DNA of 59,280 bases from Treponema denticola (GTDB lineage Bacteria; Spirochaetota; Spirochaetia; Treponematales; Breznakiellaceae), in contig DYPP01000006.1 in assembly GCA_020719845.1 (NCBI GenBank), forward strand, positions 1 to 59,280, given 5' to 3'. The translations under genes were made by a program, and so were the position numbers. The notes beneath the pieces were generated by a model. It was not told the DNA's origin. It saw nothing but the letters and a program-made list of their open reading frames with translations, and searched no databases. Shown here piece after piece: positions 40,828 to 50,567 of this stretch (positions within the stretch are counted from its first letter, which is position 1; every line of letters begins with the position of its first letter).

Positions 40828-41719
40828 AGAATACCTGGCCTACCTGGGCGCGGTGCGCCGGGTCTCCGCGCGCACCCTGCTGGCCTACGGCCGGGACCTG
40901 GAGCACTACGCCGCCTACTGCGCCAACCGCGGCCTTTTGCCCGAAACCGCCTCGGCCTACGAGGTGCGGGGCTTCATCGCCGACCTGTCCGCCGAGGGCG
41001 CCGCCGCGGTCAGCGTCAACCGGGCCCTGTCCTCGCTGCGCGGGTTCTACCGCTGGCTGTCCCGGTTCGGCCTGCGCGCCGACGATCCCGCGGCGGTGCT
41101 GCGCAACCTGAAGACGCCCAAACAGCTGCCGGCCTTTCTTTGGGAAGGCGAAATGGCCTCCTTTGCCAAGCTGCCCGAGACGGCGGGCATCCTCTGGCCG
41201 CTACGGGACCAGGCGCTGATCCTGACCCTGTATTCCGCGGGACTGCGCATCTCCGAACTGGCGTCCCTGCGGCTGGATTCGCTGGACGACGACCTGGGCG
41301 GCGCGCGGGTCGTCGGCAAGGGCGACAAGGAACGGCGGGTCTTCTTTTCCGAAGAAGGCCGGGAAGCCCTGGCCGCCTGGCTGCCGGCGCGGAGCGCCCG
41401 GCTGCGTTCCGACCGGATGACGGATTGCCTGTTCATCAACCGCAACGGCGGTCCCCTGTCCATCCCGGGCATCCGCTGGATCATCCGGCGCTACGCCGAG
41501 CGCTCGGGCATCCCCAAGAACATCCATCCCCACGCGCTGCGCCACAGCTTTGCCACCCATCTGGTGAACGCCGGCTGCGACGTCCGGGTAGTGCAGGAAC
41601 TCCTGGGCCACGCCAGCCTTTCCACCACCCAGCGCTACGCCCACGTGGACATCGAAACCCTGAAGCGCGTCTACAGCCACGCCCATCCCCACGGGGCGCG
41701 GAAAAGGAAAGAACGATGA
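40811..41719 (+). CDS. xerC: Tyrosine recombinase, XerC-like
   Basis: A 302-residue recombinase with a SAM-like N-domain ([25 protein letters not shown]) and a full catalytic set: Arg in [12 protein letters not shown], Lys in [30 protein letters not shown] and Tyr in QRYAHV. Position after topA and before hslVU is where codV/xerC sits in many Firmicutes and spirochaetes, hence the C designation. It overlaps hslV by four bases. Confidence 0.88.
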   Translation: MTARIEEYLAYLGAVRRVSARTLLAYGRDLEHYAAYCANRGLLPETASAYEVRGFIADLSAEGAAAVSVNRALSSLRGFYRWLSRFGLRADDPAAVLRNLKTPKQLPAFLWEGEMASFAKLPETAGILWPLRDQALILTLYSAGLRISELASLRLDSLDDDLGGARVVGKGDKERRVFFSEEGREALAAWLPARSARLRSDRMTDCLFINRNGGPLSIPGIRWIIRRYAERSGIPKNIHPHALRHSFATHLVNAGCDVRVVQELLGHASLSTTQRYAHVDIETLKRVYSHAHPHGARKRKER

Positions 41720-42249
41720 AGATCAGAAGCACCACGGTCATCGCCGTCCGTCGGGACGGCAAGGTGGCCATGGCCGGCGACGGCCAGGTTACGGTCGGCG
41801 CCACGGTGATGAAGAACAACGCCCGCAAGGTACGCCGTCTTTTGGACGGCAAGGTGCTGTGCGGCTTCGCCGGCGCCACCGCCGACGCCTTTACCCTTTT
41901 TGAACGCTTCGAAGTGCGGCTCAAGGAATATTCCGGCGACCTGGCCCGGGCGGCGGTGGAGCTGGCCAAAGACTGGCGGACCGACCGGGCGCTGCGCCGC
42001 CTGGAAGCCATGCTGCTGGTGGCCGACCAGTCCAAGACCCTGCTCGTCTCCGGCACCGGCGACGTGGTGGAGCCTGCGGACGACGTGCTGGCCATCGGTT
42101 CCGGCGGCCCCTACGCCTACGCCGCCGCCCTGGCCTACCTGGACGGGAGCAGCCTTTCGGCCCGGGAAATAGCGGAGCGCAGCCTCAAGGTGGCCGGCGC
42201 CATCTGCATCTACACCAACGACCACATCACCCTCGAGGAGCTGCCCTAA
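41716..42249 (+). CDS. hslV: ATP-dependent protease subunit HslV
   Basis: The proteasome-like peptidase of HslUV. The 177-residue sequence starts [20 protein letters not shown]; alignment with TT(I/V) of other HslV makes T6 the catalytic N-terminal threonine after removal of five residues, in contrast to E. coli where only Met is removed. [26 protein letters not shown] and [13 protein letters not shown] are conserved. It is separated from hslU by one base. Confidence 0.95.
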   Translation: MKIRSTTVIAVRRDGKVAMAGDGQVTVGATVMKNNARKVRRLLDGKVLCGFAGATADAFTLFERFEVRLKEYSGDLARAAVELAKDWRTDRALRRLEAMLLVADQSKTLLVSGTGDVVEPADDVLAIGSGGPYAYAAALAYLDGSSLSAREIAERSLKVAGAICIYTNDHITLEELP

Positions 42250-42250
42250 G

Positions 42251-43645
42251 ATGGAAGAGCGCAACCTGGACCGCCTGACGCCGCGGGAAATCGTCGCCGA
42301 GCTGGACAAATACATCATCGGCCAGAAGAAGGCCAAACGGGCGGTGGCGGTGGCGCTGCGCAACCGGATCCGGCGGCTCAAGCTGCCGGCGGAAGTGCGG
42401 GACGACATCGCGCCCAAGAATATCCTCATGATCGGTCCCACCGGCGTGGGCAAGACGGAAATCGCCCGGCGGCTGGCCAAACTGGCGGCTTCGCCGTTCA
42501 TCAAGGTGGAAGCCACCAAGTATACGGAAGTCGGCTACGTCGGCCGGGACGTGGAATCCATGATCCGGGACCTGATGGCCGCGGGCGTGCAGATGGTCAA
42601 GCTCGAGATGCAGGACGGGGTCAAGGCGGAAGCGGAAAAACGCGCCGAAGAAGCCCTGCTGGACCTGCTGCTGCCCGGGACGGGCAAAAAAAACGGTCCC
42701 GCCGCGCCCCCGGCGGCCACCGTCGAGAACACGCCGGCGATCGCCCCGCCGCCGGCGGGGGATGTTTCCAGCCGGGAAAAATTCCGGACCCTGCTCCGGG
42801 CGGGCAGCCTGGACGACCGGATGGTGGAGATCGCCGTGCACCAGGGGCCGGCGGTTCCGGCCATGGAGTTGATGCCCGGCGCGGGCATGGAAGACCTGGA
42901 GGCGGGCATTTCCGGCCTGGTGGGCCTGTTCGGCGGCGGCAAGAAGAAAAAACTGGTCACCGTCAAACGCGCCCGGGAAGTGCTGACCGCCGAAGAAGCG
43001 GAAAAACTGGTGGATCGGGACCGGGTCAACGAGGAAGCCCGGCGGCGGGTAGAGGAGACGGGCATCGTCTTCATCGACGAGATGGACAAGATCGCCGTCA
43101 AGGGCGACCGCGGCGGCGGCCCCGACGTATCCCGGGAAGGCGTACAGCGGGACATCCTGCCCATCGTGGAAGGCTCCACGGTCAGCACCAAGTGGGGTCC
43201 GGTGGACACCAGCCATATCCTGTTCATCGCCGCCGGAGCCTTCAACGTCAGCAAGCCCTCGGATCTGATCCCCGAACTGCAGGGCCGCTTTCCGCTGCGG
43301 GTGGAACTGGAAGCCCTGGGCAAGGATGAATTCCTGCGCATCCTGAAGGAACCCAAGAACGCGTTGACCAAGCAGTACCATGACCTGTTGGCCACCGACG
43401 GGGTGGAGATCAACTTTGAGGACGACGCGGTGGAGCGCCTGGCGACGCTGGCGGCGGAAGTCAATTCCCGGCTGGAGAACATCGGCGCCCGGCGCCTGCA
43501 CACCATCATGGAAGCCCTGCTGGAAGAAATTTCCTTTGAGGCTCCGGATATCGCGCCGGCCAGGATCCCGATCACCGTGGCGTACGTGGACGAGCGGCTC
43601 AGGGACCTGGCGGTGGATCAGGACCTGGGCCGCTACATTCTCTAA
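42251..43645 (+). CDS. hslU: ATP-dependent protease ATPase subunit HslU
   Basis: The unfoldase of HslUV. Of 464 residues, the start is typical (LTPREIVAELDKYIIGQ), Walker A is GPTGVGKT at 62-69, then EATKYTEVGYVGRDVESMIRDL, a variable intermediate domain rich in Ala, Pro and Glu (about 115-250), Walker B FIDEMDKIA, and sensor region LQGRFPLRVEL. The C-terminus ends DLGRYIL, the tail that opens HslV. All expected parts are present. Confidence 0.97.
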   Translation: MEERNLDRLTPREIVAELDKYIIGQKKAKRAVAVALRNRIRRLKLPAEVRDDIAPKNILMIGPTGVGKTEIARRLAKLAASPFIKVEATKYTEVGYVGRDVESMIRDLMAAGVQMVKLEMQDGVKAEAEKRAEEALLDLLLPGTGKKNGPAAPPAATVENTPAIAPPPAGDVSSREKFRTLLRAGSLDDRMVEIAVHQGPAVPAMELMPGAGMEDLEAGISGLVGLFGGGKKKKLVTVKRAREVLTAEEAEKLVDRDRVNEEARRRVEETGIVFIDEMDKIAVKGDRGGGPDVSREGVQRDILPIVEGSTVSTKWGPVDTSHILFIAAGAFNVSKPSDLIPELQGRFPLRVELEALGKDEFLRILKEPKNALTKQYHDLLATDGVEINFEDDAVERLATLAAEVNSRLENIGARRLHTIMEALLEEISFEAPDIAPARIPITVAYVDERLRDLAVDQDLGRYIL

Positions 43646-43705
43646 AAGGGAAGCGGATTTATGCCGATGCTGTACGTAGGCAGTGGTTCAAGAGGAGGCT
43701 TAAGG

Positions 43706-44125
43706 GTGCGGATCGACAATGATTTTACCAAGACGACGGATATCCTGCATCGGGCGATGGACGCCAGTCTGGTGCGCCGGGACGTCATCGCCAACAATAT
43801 GGCCAACGCGGACGTGCCCAATTTCAAACGCTCGGTGGTCAATTTTGAAAGCGAGCTCAAGCGCGCCCTGGATACGGAACAGCGGCGGCCCGCCCTGGCG
43901 CTCAGCCTGACCAACGAAAAGCACATCCCCAACTGGCGGGAGCGGGATTACCGCAGCGTCGAGCCGCGGCGGGTCCTGGACTACGTCACCACCGCCAAGA
44001 ACAACGGCAACAACGTGGATCCGGAAGAAGAGATGATGCTGGCCCTTGAAAACCAGCTCATGTATACCCTGATGGCCCAGGCCGAGACCTTCGAGTTCGG
44101 CCAGGTCAACCTGGTGTTGAGGTAG
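43706..44125 (+). CDS. flgB: Flagellar basal-body rod protein FlgB
   Basis: A proximal rod protein, 139 residues from GTG at 43706. It has the rod-protein N-terminal motif LVRRDVIANNMANADVPNFKR and a C-terminal helix for polymerisation (EEEMMLALENQLMYTLMAQ). AGGAGG at 43693-43698 is seven bases before GTG 43706. An earlier in-frame ATG (43661) with a weaker site would add 15 residues not usual in FlgB. It begins the flagellar part of the co-directional block. Confidence 0.92.
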   Translation: MRIDNDFTKTTDILHRAMDASLVRRDVIANNMANADVPNFKRSVVNFESELKRALDTEQRRPALALSLTNEKHIPNWRERDYRSVEPRRVLDYVTTAKNNGNNVDPEEEMMLALENQLMYTLMAQAETFEFGQVNLVLR

Positions 44126-44133
44126 GATAGGCC

Positions 44134-44592
44134 ATGGGATTATTCAGTTCGATCAACATCGCGTCCTCGGGCATGACCGCCGAACGGCTCCGTTCGGACG
44201 TCATCGCCGACAATATCGCCAACGCGTCCACCACCCGCACCGCCGAGGGCGGCCCCTTCCGGCGCAGCCGGGTGGTGCTGCGCCCCCGGGTCGACCAACC
44301 CTACTGGCGGTCCCCCTTTCTGCCGGACATGATGGACAACGGCGTCGGCCAGGGTGTCCGGGTGGTCACGGTGGAAAAGGACGACGCCAAGCCCCGGCTG
44401 GTCTACGATCCCACCCATCCGGACGCCATCAAGACCGGCGCCCGGGCGGGCTACGTCGAGATGCCCAACGTCAATATCGTGACCGAAATGGTGGACCTGA
44501 TCGCCGCTTCCCGGGCGTATGAAGCCAACGCGGCGGTGGTCAACGGGTCCAAGGCCATGTTCATGAAGGCCCTTGAGATCGGCGGGAGGTAA
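44134..44592 (+). CDS. flgC: Flagellar basal-body rod protein FlgC
   Basis: A proximal rod protein of 152 residues. Starts MGLFSSINIASSGMTAERLR, followed by SDVIADNIANASTTRT, and ends in a helical EMVDLIAASRAYEANAAVVN, the usual FlgC C-terminus. It is between flgB and fliE as in most bacteria. Confidence 0.96.
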   Translation: MGLFSSINIASSGMTAERLRSDVIADNIANASTTRTAEGGPFRRSRVVLRPRVDQPYWRSPFLPDMMDNGVGQGVRVVTVEKDDAKPRLVYDPTHPDAIKTGARAGYVEMPNVNIVTEMVDLIAASRAYEANAAVVNGSKAMFMKALEIGGR

Positions 44593-44595
44593 TAG

Positions 44596-44973
44596 GTGAA
44601 CATCTACAAACCCGAACTGGTGTCGGGAGACCGGATTCTGATGAACGTCACCAATCCCCGACACCTGGTGCCCGCCGACGGCCGGGCCAAGGCTTCCGGG
44701 GAAGCCCTGTCCCTGCTGGGCGCCCAGGTGGGCTCCGAAGCCGTCACCCGTACGGGCAGCTTTGAAGACGCCATGCTGCAGGCCCTGGACGCGGTCAACG
44801 CCGACCAGAACGAGTCTTCCACGCTGATGCAGGACATGGTCACCGATCCGGATTCGGTGGACCCCCACGACGTCACCATCGCCATGGCCAAGGCCAACTT
44901 GTCGCTCAATATCACCCGGACCGTACTGGACCGGATCGTGAAGGGATGGAAAGAGATCATCAATACGCGTTAG
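44596..44973 (+). CDS. fliE: Flagellar hook-basal body complex protein FliE
   Basis: The 125-residue protein joins the MS ring to the rod. GTG start at 44596. The C-terminal half (MLQALDAVNADQNESSTLMQDMVTDP... then HDVTIAMAKANLSLNITRTV) is typical of FliE; the N-terminal half is variable. Three bases after flgC and 41 before fliF. Confidence 0.92.
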   Translation: MNIYKPELVSGDRILMNVTNPRHLVPADGRAKASGEALSLLGAQVGSEAVTRTGSFEDAMLQALDAVNADQNESSTLMQDMVTDPDSVDPHDVTIAMAKANLSLNITRTVLDRIVKGWKEIINTR

Positions 44974-45014
44974 ACGGTTGAGGTTGCAAGGGATGTTCTT
45001 CTGGGGAGGGGAAT

Positions 45015-46721
45015 ATGAACGAATGGTTGAAGAAGTTCCTGGAGCAGATCAGAATGCTCTGGGGAAAGTGGTCGCTGGTGCAGAAATTGATCCTGGGCGG
45101 CATCGTCGCCGCCGCGCTGGCGGGCCTGGTGGCCCTGCTGGCGGTCTCGTCGGCGCCGACCATGGTACCGGTCATCGACGCGCCGATCCGCGACCAGACC
45201 GCCCTGGACCGCATCACCACCCGCCTCAATGAAGAGGGCATAAAGACGACCATCAGCGCCGCCGGCGTGGTCATGGTCGCCGACGAAGCCACGGCCAAAC
45301 GCATGCGGGGCATCCTGATCCGGGAAGACCTGATTCCCTCGGGCACCGATCCCTGGGCGCTGTTCGACCGGGAACGCTGGACGATCACCGACTTTGAGCG
45401 CAACGTCAACCTGCAGCGTTCCATCACCCAGATGGTCACCGACCACGTCACCGCCCTGGACGACGTGGACGACGCCAACGTCACCATCGTGATGCCCCAG
45501 ACCGAACTGTTCCAGGCCGACCAGAATCCCGTCACCGCCAGCGTCATCCTGACCCCCCGGCCGGGCAGCGACATCGGCGCCAACCGCAAAAAAATTGAAG
45601 GCATCCAGAAGATCCTCAAGTTCGCCGTGGAAGGCCTGGCGGACGAGAATATCGTCATCACCGACCAGAACGGCATCATCCTCAACGACTTCGCGGGCAT
45701 GGAAAACCTGGACCGGCTGGAACTGTCCCGGCGGGAACAGCGGCACATCCAGTCCCTGGAAGCCCAGTACCGCGCCTCCGTGCTGCGCGCCCTGCAGCAA
45801 ATCTACACCCCCGACCGGGTGCGGGACCTGAACATCAAGATCGACATGGACATGTCCAAAAAAGCGGTGCAGACCGAAGAATTCTTCCCCATCACCGTCA
45901 AGGCGGACAATCCCCAGACGCCCTACGACGATTCGGAGATCGTCAAGTCGGTGACCCGTTCGCTGTCCAATTCGTCCACCAAGTGGGAAGGCACGGGGTT
46001 CAACCCCGAAGGGCCCGCGGGCGTGGAAGGGCAGACCGCTCCAGCCTTCAAGGATATGTCCAACCTCTACGGCAAGGTGGAACAGCAGACCCTGACCCAG
46101 AACGAAGAGATCAACCGGCGCCAGGTGCAGGAAGAGCGCAGTCCCGCCATGGACCGGTTGACGGTCTCGGTCAACATCGACGGCCGATGGAAGCTTAAAT
46201 ACAACGAAAAGGGCGAGCCCATTCTCGGCAGCGACAAGGCGCTGGAACGGGAATACCTGCCCATCTCCGCTGCGGAGCTCAAGCAAGCCCAGGCTCTGGT
46301 GCAGGACGCGGTCGGGTTCAACCGCAACCGGGGCGACTCGGTCACGGTCCAGAATATCCAGTTCGACCGCACCAGGCAGTTCGCCGAAGAAGACGCCGCC
46401 CTGCTCCGGGCCCGGCAGGTGCAGAGCACCATCCTCATCTTCCTGGCCGGACTGGCGGTGCTGCTGGTGGCCTTCATCATCTTCCGGATTTTCTCCCGGG
46501 AACTGGAACGGCGGCGCCGGCTGCGGGAAGAAGAACTGTCCCGGCAGCACCAGATGATGCGGGAAAGCGCGCTGCGCCAGGCGGAAGAAGAGGGCGTGGA
46601 AGTCTCCATGTCGGTGGAGGAGCGCAAACGGATGGAACTGCAGGAAAACGCCATCAACATGGCCAAAGACCATCCCGAGGACGTCGCCCAGCTGATCCGC
46701 ACCTGGCTGCTGGAGGAATAG
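45015..46721 (+). CDS. fliF: Flagellar MS-ring protein FliF
   Basis: This 568-residue protein forms the membrane ring that carries the rod and rotor. Two membrane helices, about 24-44 and 473-494, bracket a large periplasmic part with RBM-type domains (AKRMRGILIREDLIPSGTDP, and VTIVMPQTELFQADQNPVTA). The cytoplasmic tail (about 495-568) ends in DHPEDVAQLIRTWLLEE, which binds FliG. ATG at 45015 follows GGGGAGGGG. Length is normal. Confidence 0.97.
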   Translation: MNEWLKKFLEQIRMLWGKWSLVQKLILGGIVAAALAGLVALLAVSSAPTMVPVIDAPIRDQTALDRITTRLNEEGIKTTISAAGVVMVADEATAKRMRGILIREDLIPSGTDPWALFDRERWTITDFERNVNLQRSITQMVTDHVTALDDVDDANVTIVMPQTELFQADQNPVTASVILTPRPGSDIGANRKKIEGIQKILKFAVEGLADENIVITDQNGIILNDFAGMENLDRLELSRREQRHIQSLEAQYRASVLRALQQIYTPDRVRDLNIKIDMDMSKKAVQTEEFFPITVKADNPQTPYDDSEIVKSVTRSLSNSSTKWEGTGFNPEGPAGVEGQTAPAFKDMSNLYGKVEQQTLTQNEEINRRQVQEERSPAMDRLTVSVNIDGRWKLKYNEKGEPILGSDKALEREYLPISAAELKQAQALVQDAVGFNRNRGDSVTVQNIQFDRTRQFAEEDAALLRARQVQSTILIFLAGLAVLLVAFIIFRIFSRELERRRRLREEELSRQHQMMRESALRQAEEEGVEVSMSVEERKRMELQENAINMAKDHPEDVAQLIRTWLLEE

Positions 46722-46724
46722 AAG

Positions 46725-47789
46725 ATGGCCAAGGCAAGCAACCCGGCGGCGGCCGGCGCCGCCGGCGGCGCCAAGAAAAACAAATCCCTCAAGGAACTGA
46801 CCGGACGGCAGAAGGCGGCCATCTTTCTGGTGACCATCGGTTCGGAAATATCCGCGGAAATCTTCAAGCACCTGCGGGAAGACGAGATCGAAACCCTGAC
46901 CTTCGAGATCGCCCGGCTGGAAACGATCGAGTCCGACCAGAAAGACGCCATCCTGATGGAGTTCCAGGAACTGATGATGGCCGCCGAATTCATCACTACC
47001 GGCGGCATCGACTACGCCCGGGAGCTGCTTGAAAAATCCCTGGGCAGCCAGAAGGCCATCGACATCATCAACCGGCTGACCTCGAGCCTGCAGGTCCGGC
47101 CCTTCGACTTCATCCGCCGGACCGATCCGGCGCACCTCTTGAACTTCATCCAGCAGGAACACCCCCAGACCATCGCCCTGATCCTGGCCTACCTGGAGCC
47201 GAACAAGGCGTCCATCATCCTGCAGAGCCTGCCCCACGAGGTGCAGAGCGACGTGGCCCGGCGCATCGCCACCATGGACCGGACCAGCCCGGAAGTTCTG
47301 CGCGAGGTGGAGCGGGTGCTGGAAAAGAAATTGTCCACCCTGTCCAGCGAGGACTATACCGCCGCCGGCGGCGTGGAAAGCATCGTCGAGATCCTCAACC
47401 TGGTGGACCGGTCTTCGGAAAAGCAGATCATCGAAGCCCTGGAAGACGAGGACCCCGAACTGGCGGAGGAGATCAAGAAACGGATGTTCGTGTTCGAGGA
47501 TATCGTCATGCTGGACGACCGGGCCATCCAGAAGGTCATGCGGGAAGTGGATTCCCAGGAGTTGGCCAAGGCGCTCAAGTCGGTGGACACGGAAGTACAG
47601 GACAAGATCTTCCGGAACATGTCCAAGCGGGCGGCGGGCATGCTCAAGGAAGACATGGAATACATGGGGCCCATACGGCTCAAGGATGTGGAAGAAGCGC
47701 AGCAGAAGATCGTGTCCATCATCCGGCACCTGGAGGATACGGGCGAAATCGTCGTGGCCCGGTCCGGCGAAGACGAGTTGGTGGTATAA
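46725..47789 (+). CDS. fliG: Flagellar motor switch protein FliG
   Basis: The rotor protein that contacts the stator. The 354-residue product has an Ala/Gly-rich start, LTGRQKAAIFLVTIGSEISAEIF (FliF-binding domain), the EHPQ motif in QQEHPQTIALIL, and the C-terminal motor domain with FVFEDIVMLDDRAIQKVMREVD, carrying the charged residues for torque. Three-base gaps on both sides fit one operon. Confidence 0.97.
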   Translation: MAKASNPAAAGAAGGAKKNKSLKELTGRQKAAIFLVTIGSEISAEIFKHLREDEIETLTFEIARLETIESDQKDAILMEFQELMMAAEFITTGGIDYARELLEKSLGSQKAIDIINRLTSSLQVRPFDFIRRTDPAHLLNFIQQEHPQTIALILAYLEPNKASIILQSLPHEVQSDVARRIATMDRTSPEVLREVERVLEKKLSTLSSEDYTAAGGVESIVEILNLVDRSSEKQIIEALEDEDPELAEEIKKRMFVFEDIVMLDDRAIQKVMREVDSQELAKALKSVDTEVQDKIFRNMSKRAAGMLKEDMEYMGPIRLKDVEEAQQKIVSIIRHLEDTGEIVVARSGEDELVV

Positions 47790-47792
47790 CCC

Positions 47793-48746
47793 ATGTCCAA
47801 AGCGGTGTTCCGGGGTACCGAGCTGGTTTACAGCCAGAAGAAAGTCGTGCTGGAGCCGCCGCCGGCCTTTGCGGTACCCTACCAGTCCAAACAACACCAG
47901 GCCGAAGAAATCGAGCCCGAGGAAATCCAGGAATACTCAGGTCCGACGGCGGATGATCTGCGCCGGGAGGCGGAAGCCTTCAAGGCCGACTGGGAGCGCG
48001 AAAAGGAAGCCCTGATCAACGCCGCCCGGGCGGAAGCCGAGGCGATCGTCAAGGACGCGGAGAACGCGGCTTTTCAGGAAGTCAAGCGCAAATCCGACCA
48101 GGCCCAGAAAACGCGGCGGGACGCGGAGGACGAAGCGGAGCGCGCAGTCGCCGAGGGCAAGCGCAAGGCCCAGGAAATCGAAGCCGCGGCCAAGGCGGCG
48201 CTGGAAAAAGACCTGAAGGACGCCGAGGCCCGCGGTTTTGAGAGCGGGCGCGAAGCGGGTTACACCGAGGGCAAATCCGAGGTGGAGCGGCTGGTGCAAA
48301 GGCTGCACACGGTGCTGGAACGCGCCCAGGACAAGCGGGCGGAAATACTGGCCGAAACCGAACAGCAGGTGGTGGATCTGGTCTTGCTGATTTCCCGCAA
48401 GGTGATCAAGGTCATTTCCGACAACCAGCGCAACGTGGTGGTTTCCAACGTGGTGCAGGCCCTGCGCAAGGTCAAAGGCCGGGGGGACATCACCATCCGG
48501 GTCAACGTGGAAGACATCAAGATGACCAGCGAGCATATCGCCGAGTTCATGCAGTTGATCGAAGGGGTCAAGAACATCCGGGTGCTGGAAGATTCTTCCG
48601 TCGACCGGGGCGGCTGCATCATCGAGACCGAGTTCGGCGAAATCGATGCCCGCATCAGCAGCCAGCTGGCCGAGCTGGAACAGAAGATCCTGGAAATTTC
48701 CCCCATCAAGGCCCGGGCGCGCACCACGCCCATCGACGAGCGCTGA
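47793..48746 (+). CDS. fliH: Flagellar assembly protein FliH
   Basis: Regulator of the export ATPase FliI. The 317-residue protein has a long central coiled coil of charged and Ala-rich residues (about 55-170) and a conserved C-terminal domain (VVDLVLLISRKVIKVISDN, then VEDIKMTSEHIAEFMQLI, ending in an FliH-type ISSQLAELEQKIL). It is longer than the E. coli protein, as usual in spirochaetes. One base separates it from fliI. Confidence 0.92.
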   Translation: MSKAVFRGTELVYSQKKVVLEPPPAFAVPYQSKQHQAEEIEPEEIQEYSGPTADDLRREAEAFKADWEREKEALINAARAEAEAIVKDAENAAFQEVKRKSDQAQKTRRDAEDEAERAVAEGKRKAQEIEAAAKAALEKDLKDAEARGFESGREAGYTEGKSEVERLVQRLHTVLERAQDKRAEILAETEQQVVDLVLLISRKVIKVISDNQRNVVVSNVVQALRKVKGRGDITIRVNVEDIKMTSEHIAEFMQLIEGVKNIRVLEDSSVDRGGCIIETEFGEIDARISSQLAELEQKILEISPIKARARTTPIDER

Positions 48747-48747
48747 C

Positions 48748-50121
48748 ATGGAATCGGTGGTCGAAAAATACCTGGAAGCCGCGACCCGGGTGGACCCCAT
48801 CAAGTGCCTGGGGCGGGTGGTCAAAGTCCAGGGTCTGCTGATCGAAAGCCGCGGTCCCCAGGCCATCATCGGCGAAATCTGCCGCATCGACGCGCCCAAG
48901 GGCCGCGGCATCATCCGGGCCGAGGTGGTTGGCCTGCGGGGCGACATTGTCCAGCTGATGCCCTTCGACGAAACCTCGGGGATCGAGGTGGGCAACCGGG
49001 TGGTGGCTTCCGGAGAGCTGCTTTCGGTGGCCGTATCGCCCAAGCTGCTGGGCCGCACCCTGGATTCCCTGGGCAATCCGGTGGACGACAAGGGGGATAT
49101 CGAATCTATCCTGCGCTACCCCGCGCTGGCCAGCCCGCCGGATCCGCTCAAGCGGAAACGGATCACCCAACGGATCACCACCGGGGTCAGGTCCATCGAC
49201 GGCTTGCTGCCCGTGGGCAAGGGCCAGCGCCTGGGCATCTTTGCCGGATCGGGGGTGGGCAAATCGACGCTGCTGGGCATGATCGCCCGCAACACCAACG
49301 CCGACGTCAACGTGGTCGCCCTGATCGGCGAGCGCGGCCGGGAAGTGAACGACTTTATCCAGAACGACCTGGGACCAGAAGGGCTGGCCCGGTCGGTGAT
49401 CATCGTCTCGCCGTCCAACTCGCCGCCCCTGGCGCGTCTGCGGGGCGCCTACGTGGCCACTGCGGTGGCCGAGTATTTCCGGGACCAGGGCCTGGACGTG
49501 ATGCTGCTTTTCGATTCGGTCACCCGGTTTGCCCGGGCGCAGCGGGAAATCGGCCTGGCCGTCGGCGAGCCGCCGGCGACCCGGGGCTACACGCCCAGCG
49601 TCTTCGATTCCATGCCCAAACTGCTGGAGCGCTGCGGCACCGCCGAGAAAGGCAGCATCACCGGATTCTTTACAATCCTGGTGGACGGCGACGACATGGA
49701 CGAGCCCATCGCCGACACCGTCCGGGGTATCCTGGACGGCCACCTGGTGCTGTCCCGGGCCTTGGCCCAGCGCAACCATTACCCTGCGGTGGACGTGCTG
49801 GCCAGCATTTCCCGCCTGGCGCCGGTCGTGTCCGGGCCGGCCAGCAGAAAGGCCGCGGGCTACGTGCGCCGCTTGATCGCCGTACATTCGGAGTCCGCGG
49901 ATCTGATCGACGTCGGCGCCTACCGGCCGGGCTCCAATCCGGCCATCGACGAAGCCATCGCCAAAAAGCCGCAGATCGACGAATTCCTGGTGCAGGCTAT
50001 CGAAGAAAAAGCGGCCATGCCGGATACGCTGGGGGCTTTGGCGGCGTTGGCGGACATGGAAATACCGCCGGAAGAGAGAGGAAGCTATGATTCGGCGGTC
50101 TCCAGGGCGCCCTCGCCGTGA
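48748..50121 (+). CDS. fliI: Flagellum-specific ATP synthase FliI
   Basis: The hexameric ATPase of flagellar type III export. In 457 residues, the Walker A is GSGVGKST near 168-175, followed by ALIGERGREVNDFI, Walker B LDVMLLFDSVTRFARAQREI and the type III signature PPATRGYTPSVFDSMPKLLERCG. Start ATG at 48748. It overlaps fliJ by four bases. Confidence 0.97.
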   Translation: MESVVEKYLEAATRVDPIKCLGRVVKVQGLLIESRGPQAIIGEICRIDAPKGRGIIRAEVVGLRGDIVQLMPFDETSGIEVGNRVVASGELLSVAVSPKLLGRTLDSLGNPVDDKGDIESILRYPALASPPDPLKRKRITQRITTGVRSIDGLLPVGKGQRLGIFAGSGVGKSTLLGMIARNTNADVNVVALIGERGREVNDFIQNDLGPEGLARSVIIVSPSNSPPLARLRGAYVATAVAEYFRDQGLDVMLLFDSVTRFARAQREIGLAVGEPPATRGYTPSVFDSMPKLLERCGTAEKGSITGFFTILVDGDDMDEPIADTVRGILDGHLVLSRALAQRNHYPAVDVLASISRLAPVVSGPASRKAAGYVRRLIAVHSESADLIDVGAYRPGSNPAIDEAIAKKPQIDEFLVQAIEEKAAMPDTLGALAALADMEIPPEERGSYDSAVSRAPSP

Positions 50122-50567
50122 AGCGCTTCCGCTTTGACCTGCAGAAATTGCTGGAGCTGCGGGCCTACGCCGAGCGGGACGCCGAGCTGAACCTGGCGCG
50201 GGCCCTGGGCGAGGCCGGCGGAATTCAGGAACGCCTGCGCGCTGTAGCCCAGGAGCGCGTTGCCGTCGCCGCGGAGCGTTTCAAGGGCGGCCGCAGCGTG
50301 GCGGAGATCAAAAGCGTCGACCTGTACCTGCTGCGCCTGGACCACACCAAAGAAACCCTGCTGGACGCCGCCGCCAAGGCGGAGCTCAAGGTGGCGCAGC
50401 TGCGGGAAGTCTTCATCGAGGCTTCCCGGGAACGGCGGGTGCTGGACAAATTGCGGGAAAAACGGTTTTCCGAATATCGCAAGAACGCAAGCCGGGAAGA
50501 AATCAAGACTCTGGACGACCTTTCTTCGGGTACCCGGGCCCGGCAAAGCGCCCTGGAGGGAATTTAA
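50118..50567 (+). CDS. fliJ: Flagellar export protein FliJ
   Basis: A 149-residue coiled-coil protein associated with FliI and the export gate. It starts KRFRFDLQKLLELRAYAE after GTG, then runs as two long helices rich in Glu, Arg and Ala, as FliJ does. Its stop overlaps the convergent minus-strand gene by four bases, so it ends the 23-kb block. Confidence 0.88.
   Translation: MKRFRFDLQKLLELRAYAERDAELNLARALGEAGGIQERLRAVAQERVAVAAERFKGGRSVAEIKSVDLYLLRLDHTKETLLDAAAKAELKVAQLREVFIEASRERRVLDKLREKRFSEYRKNASREEIKTLDDLSSGTRARQSALEGI

Noticed and set aside
43661-43705. Earlier ATG for flgB
   Set aside because: The GTG at 43706 has a much better ribosome-binding site and gives the usual FlgB start; the earlier start remains possible.
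44970-47897. Long open frame on the minus strand (about 975 codons)
   Set aside because: It is the shadow of fliF and fliG; no family motif and no ribosome-binding site.
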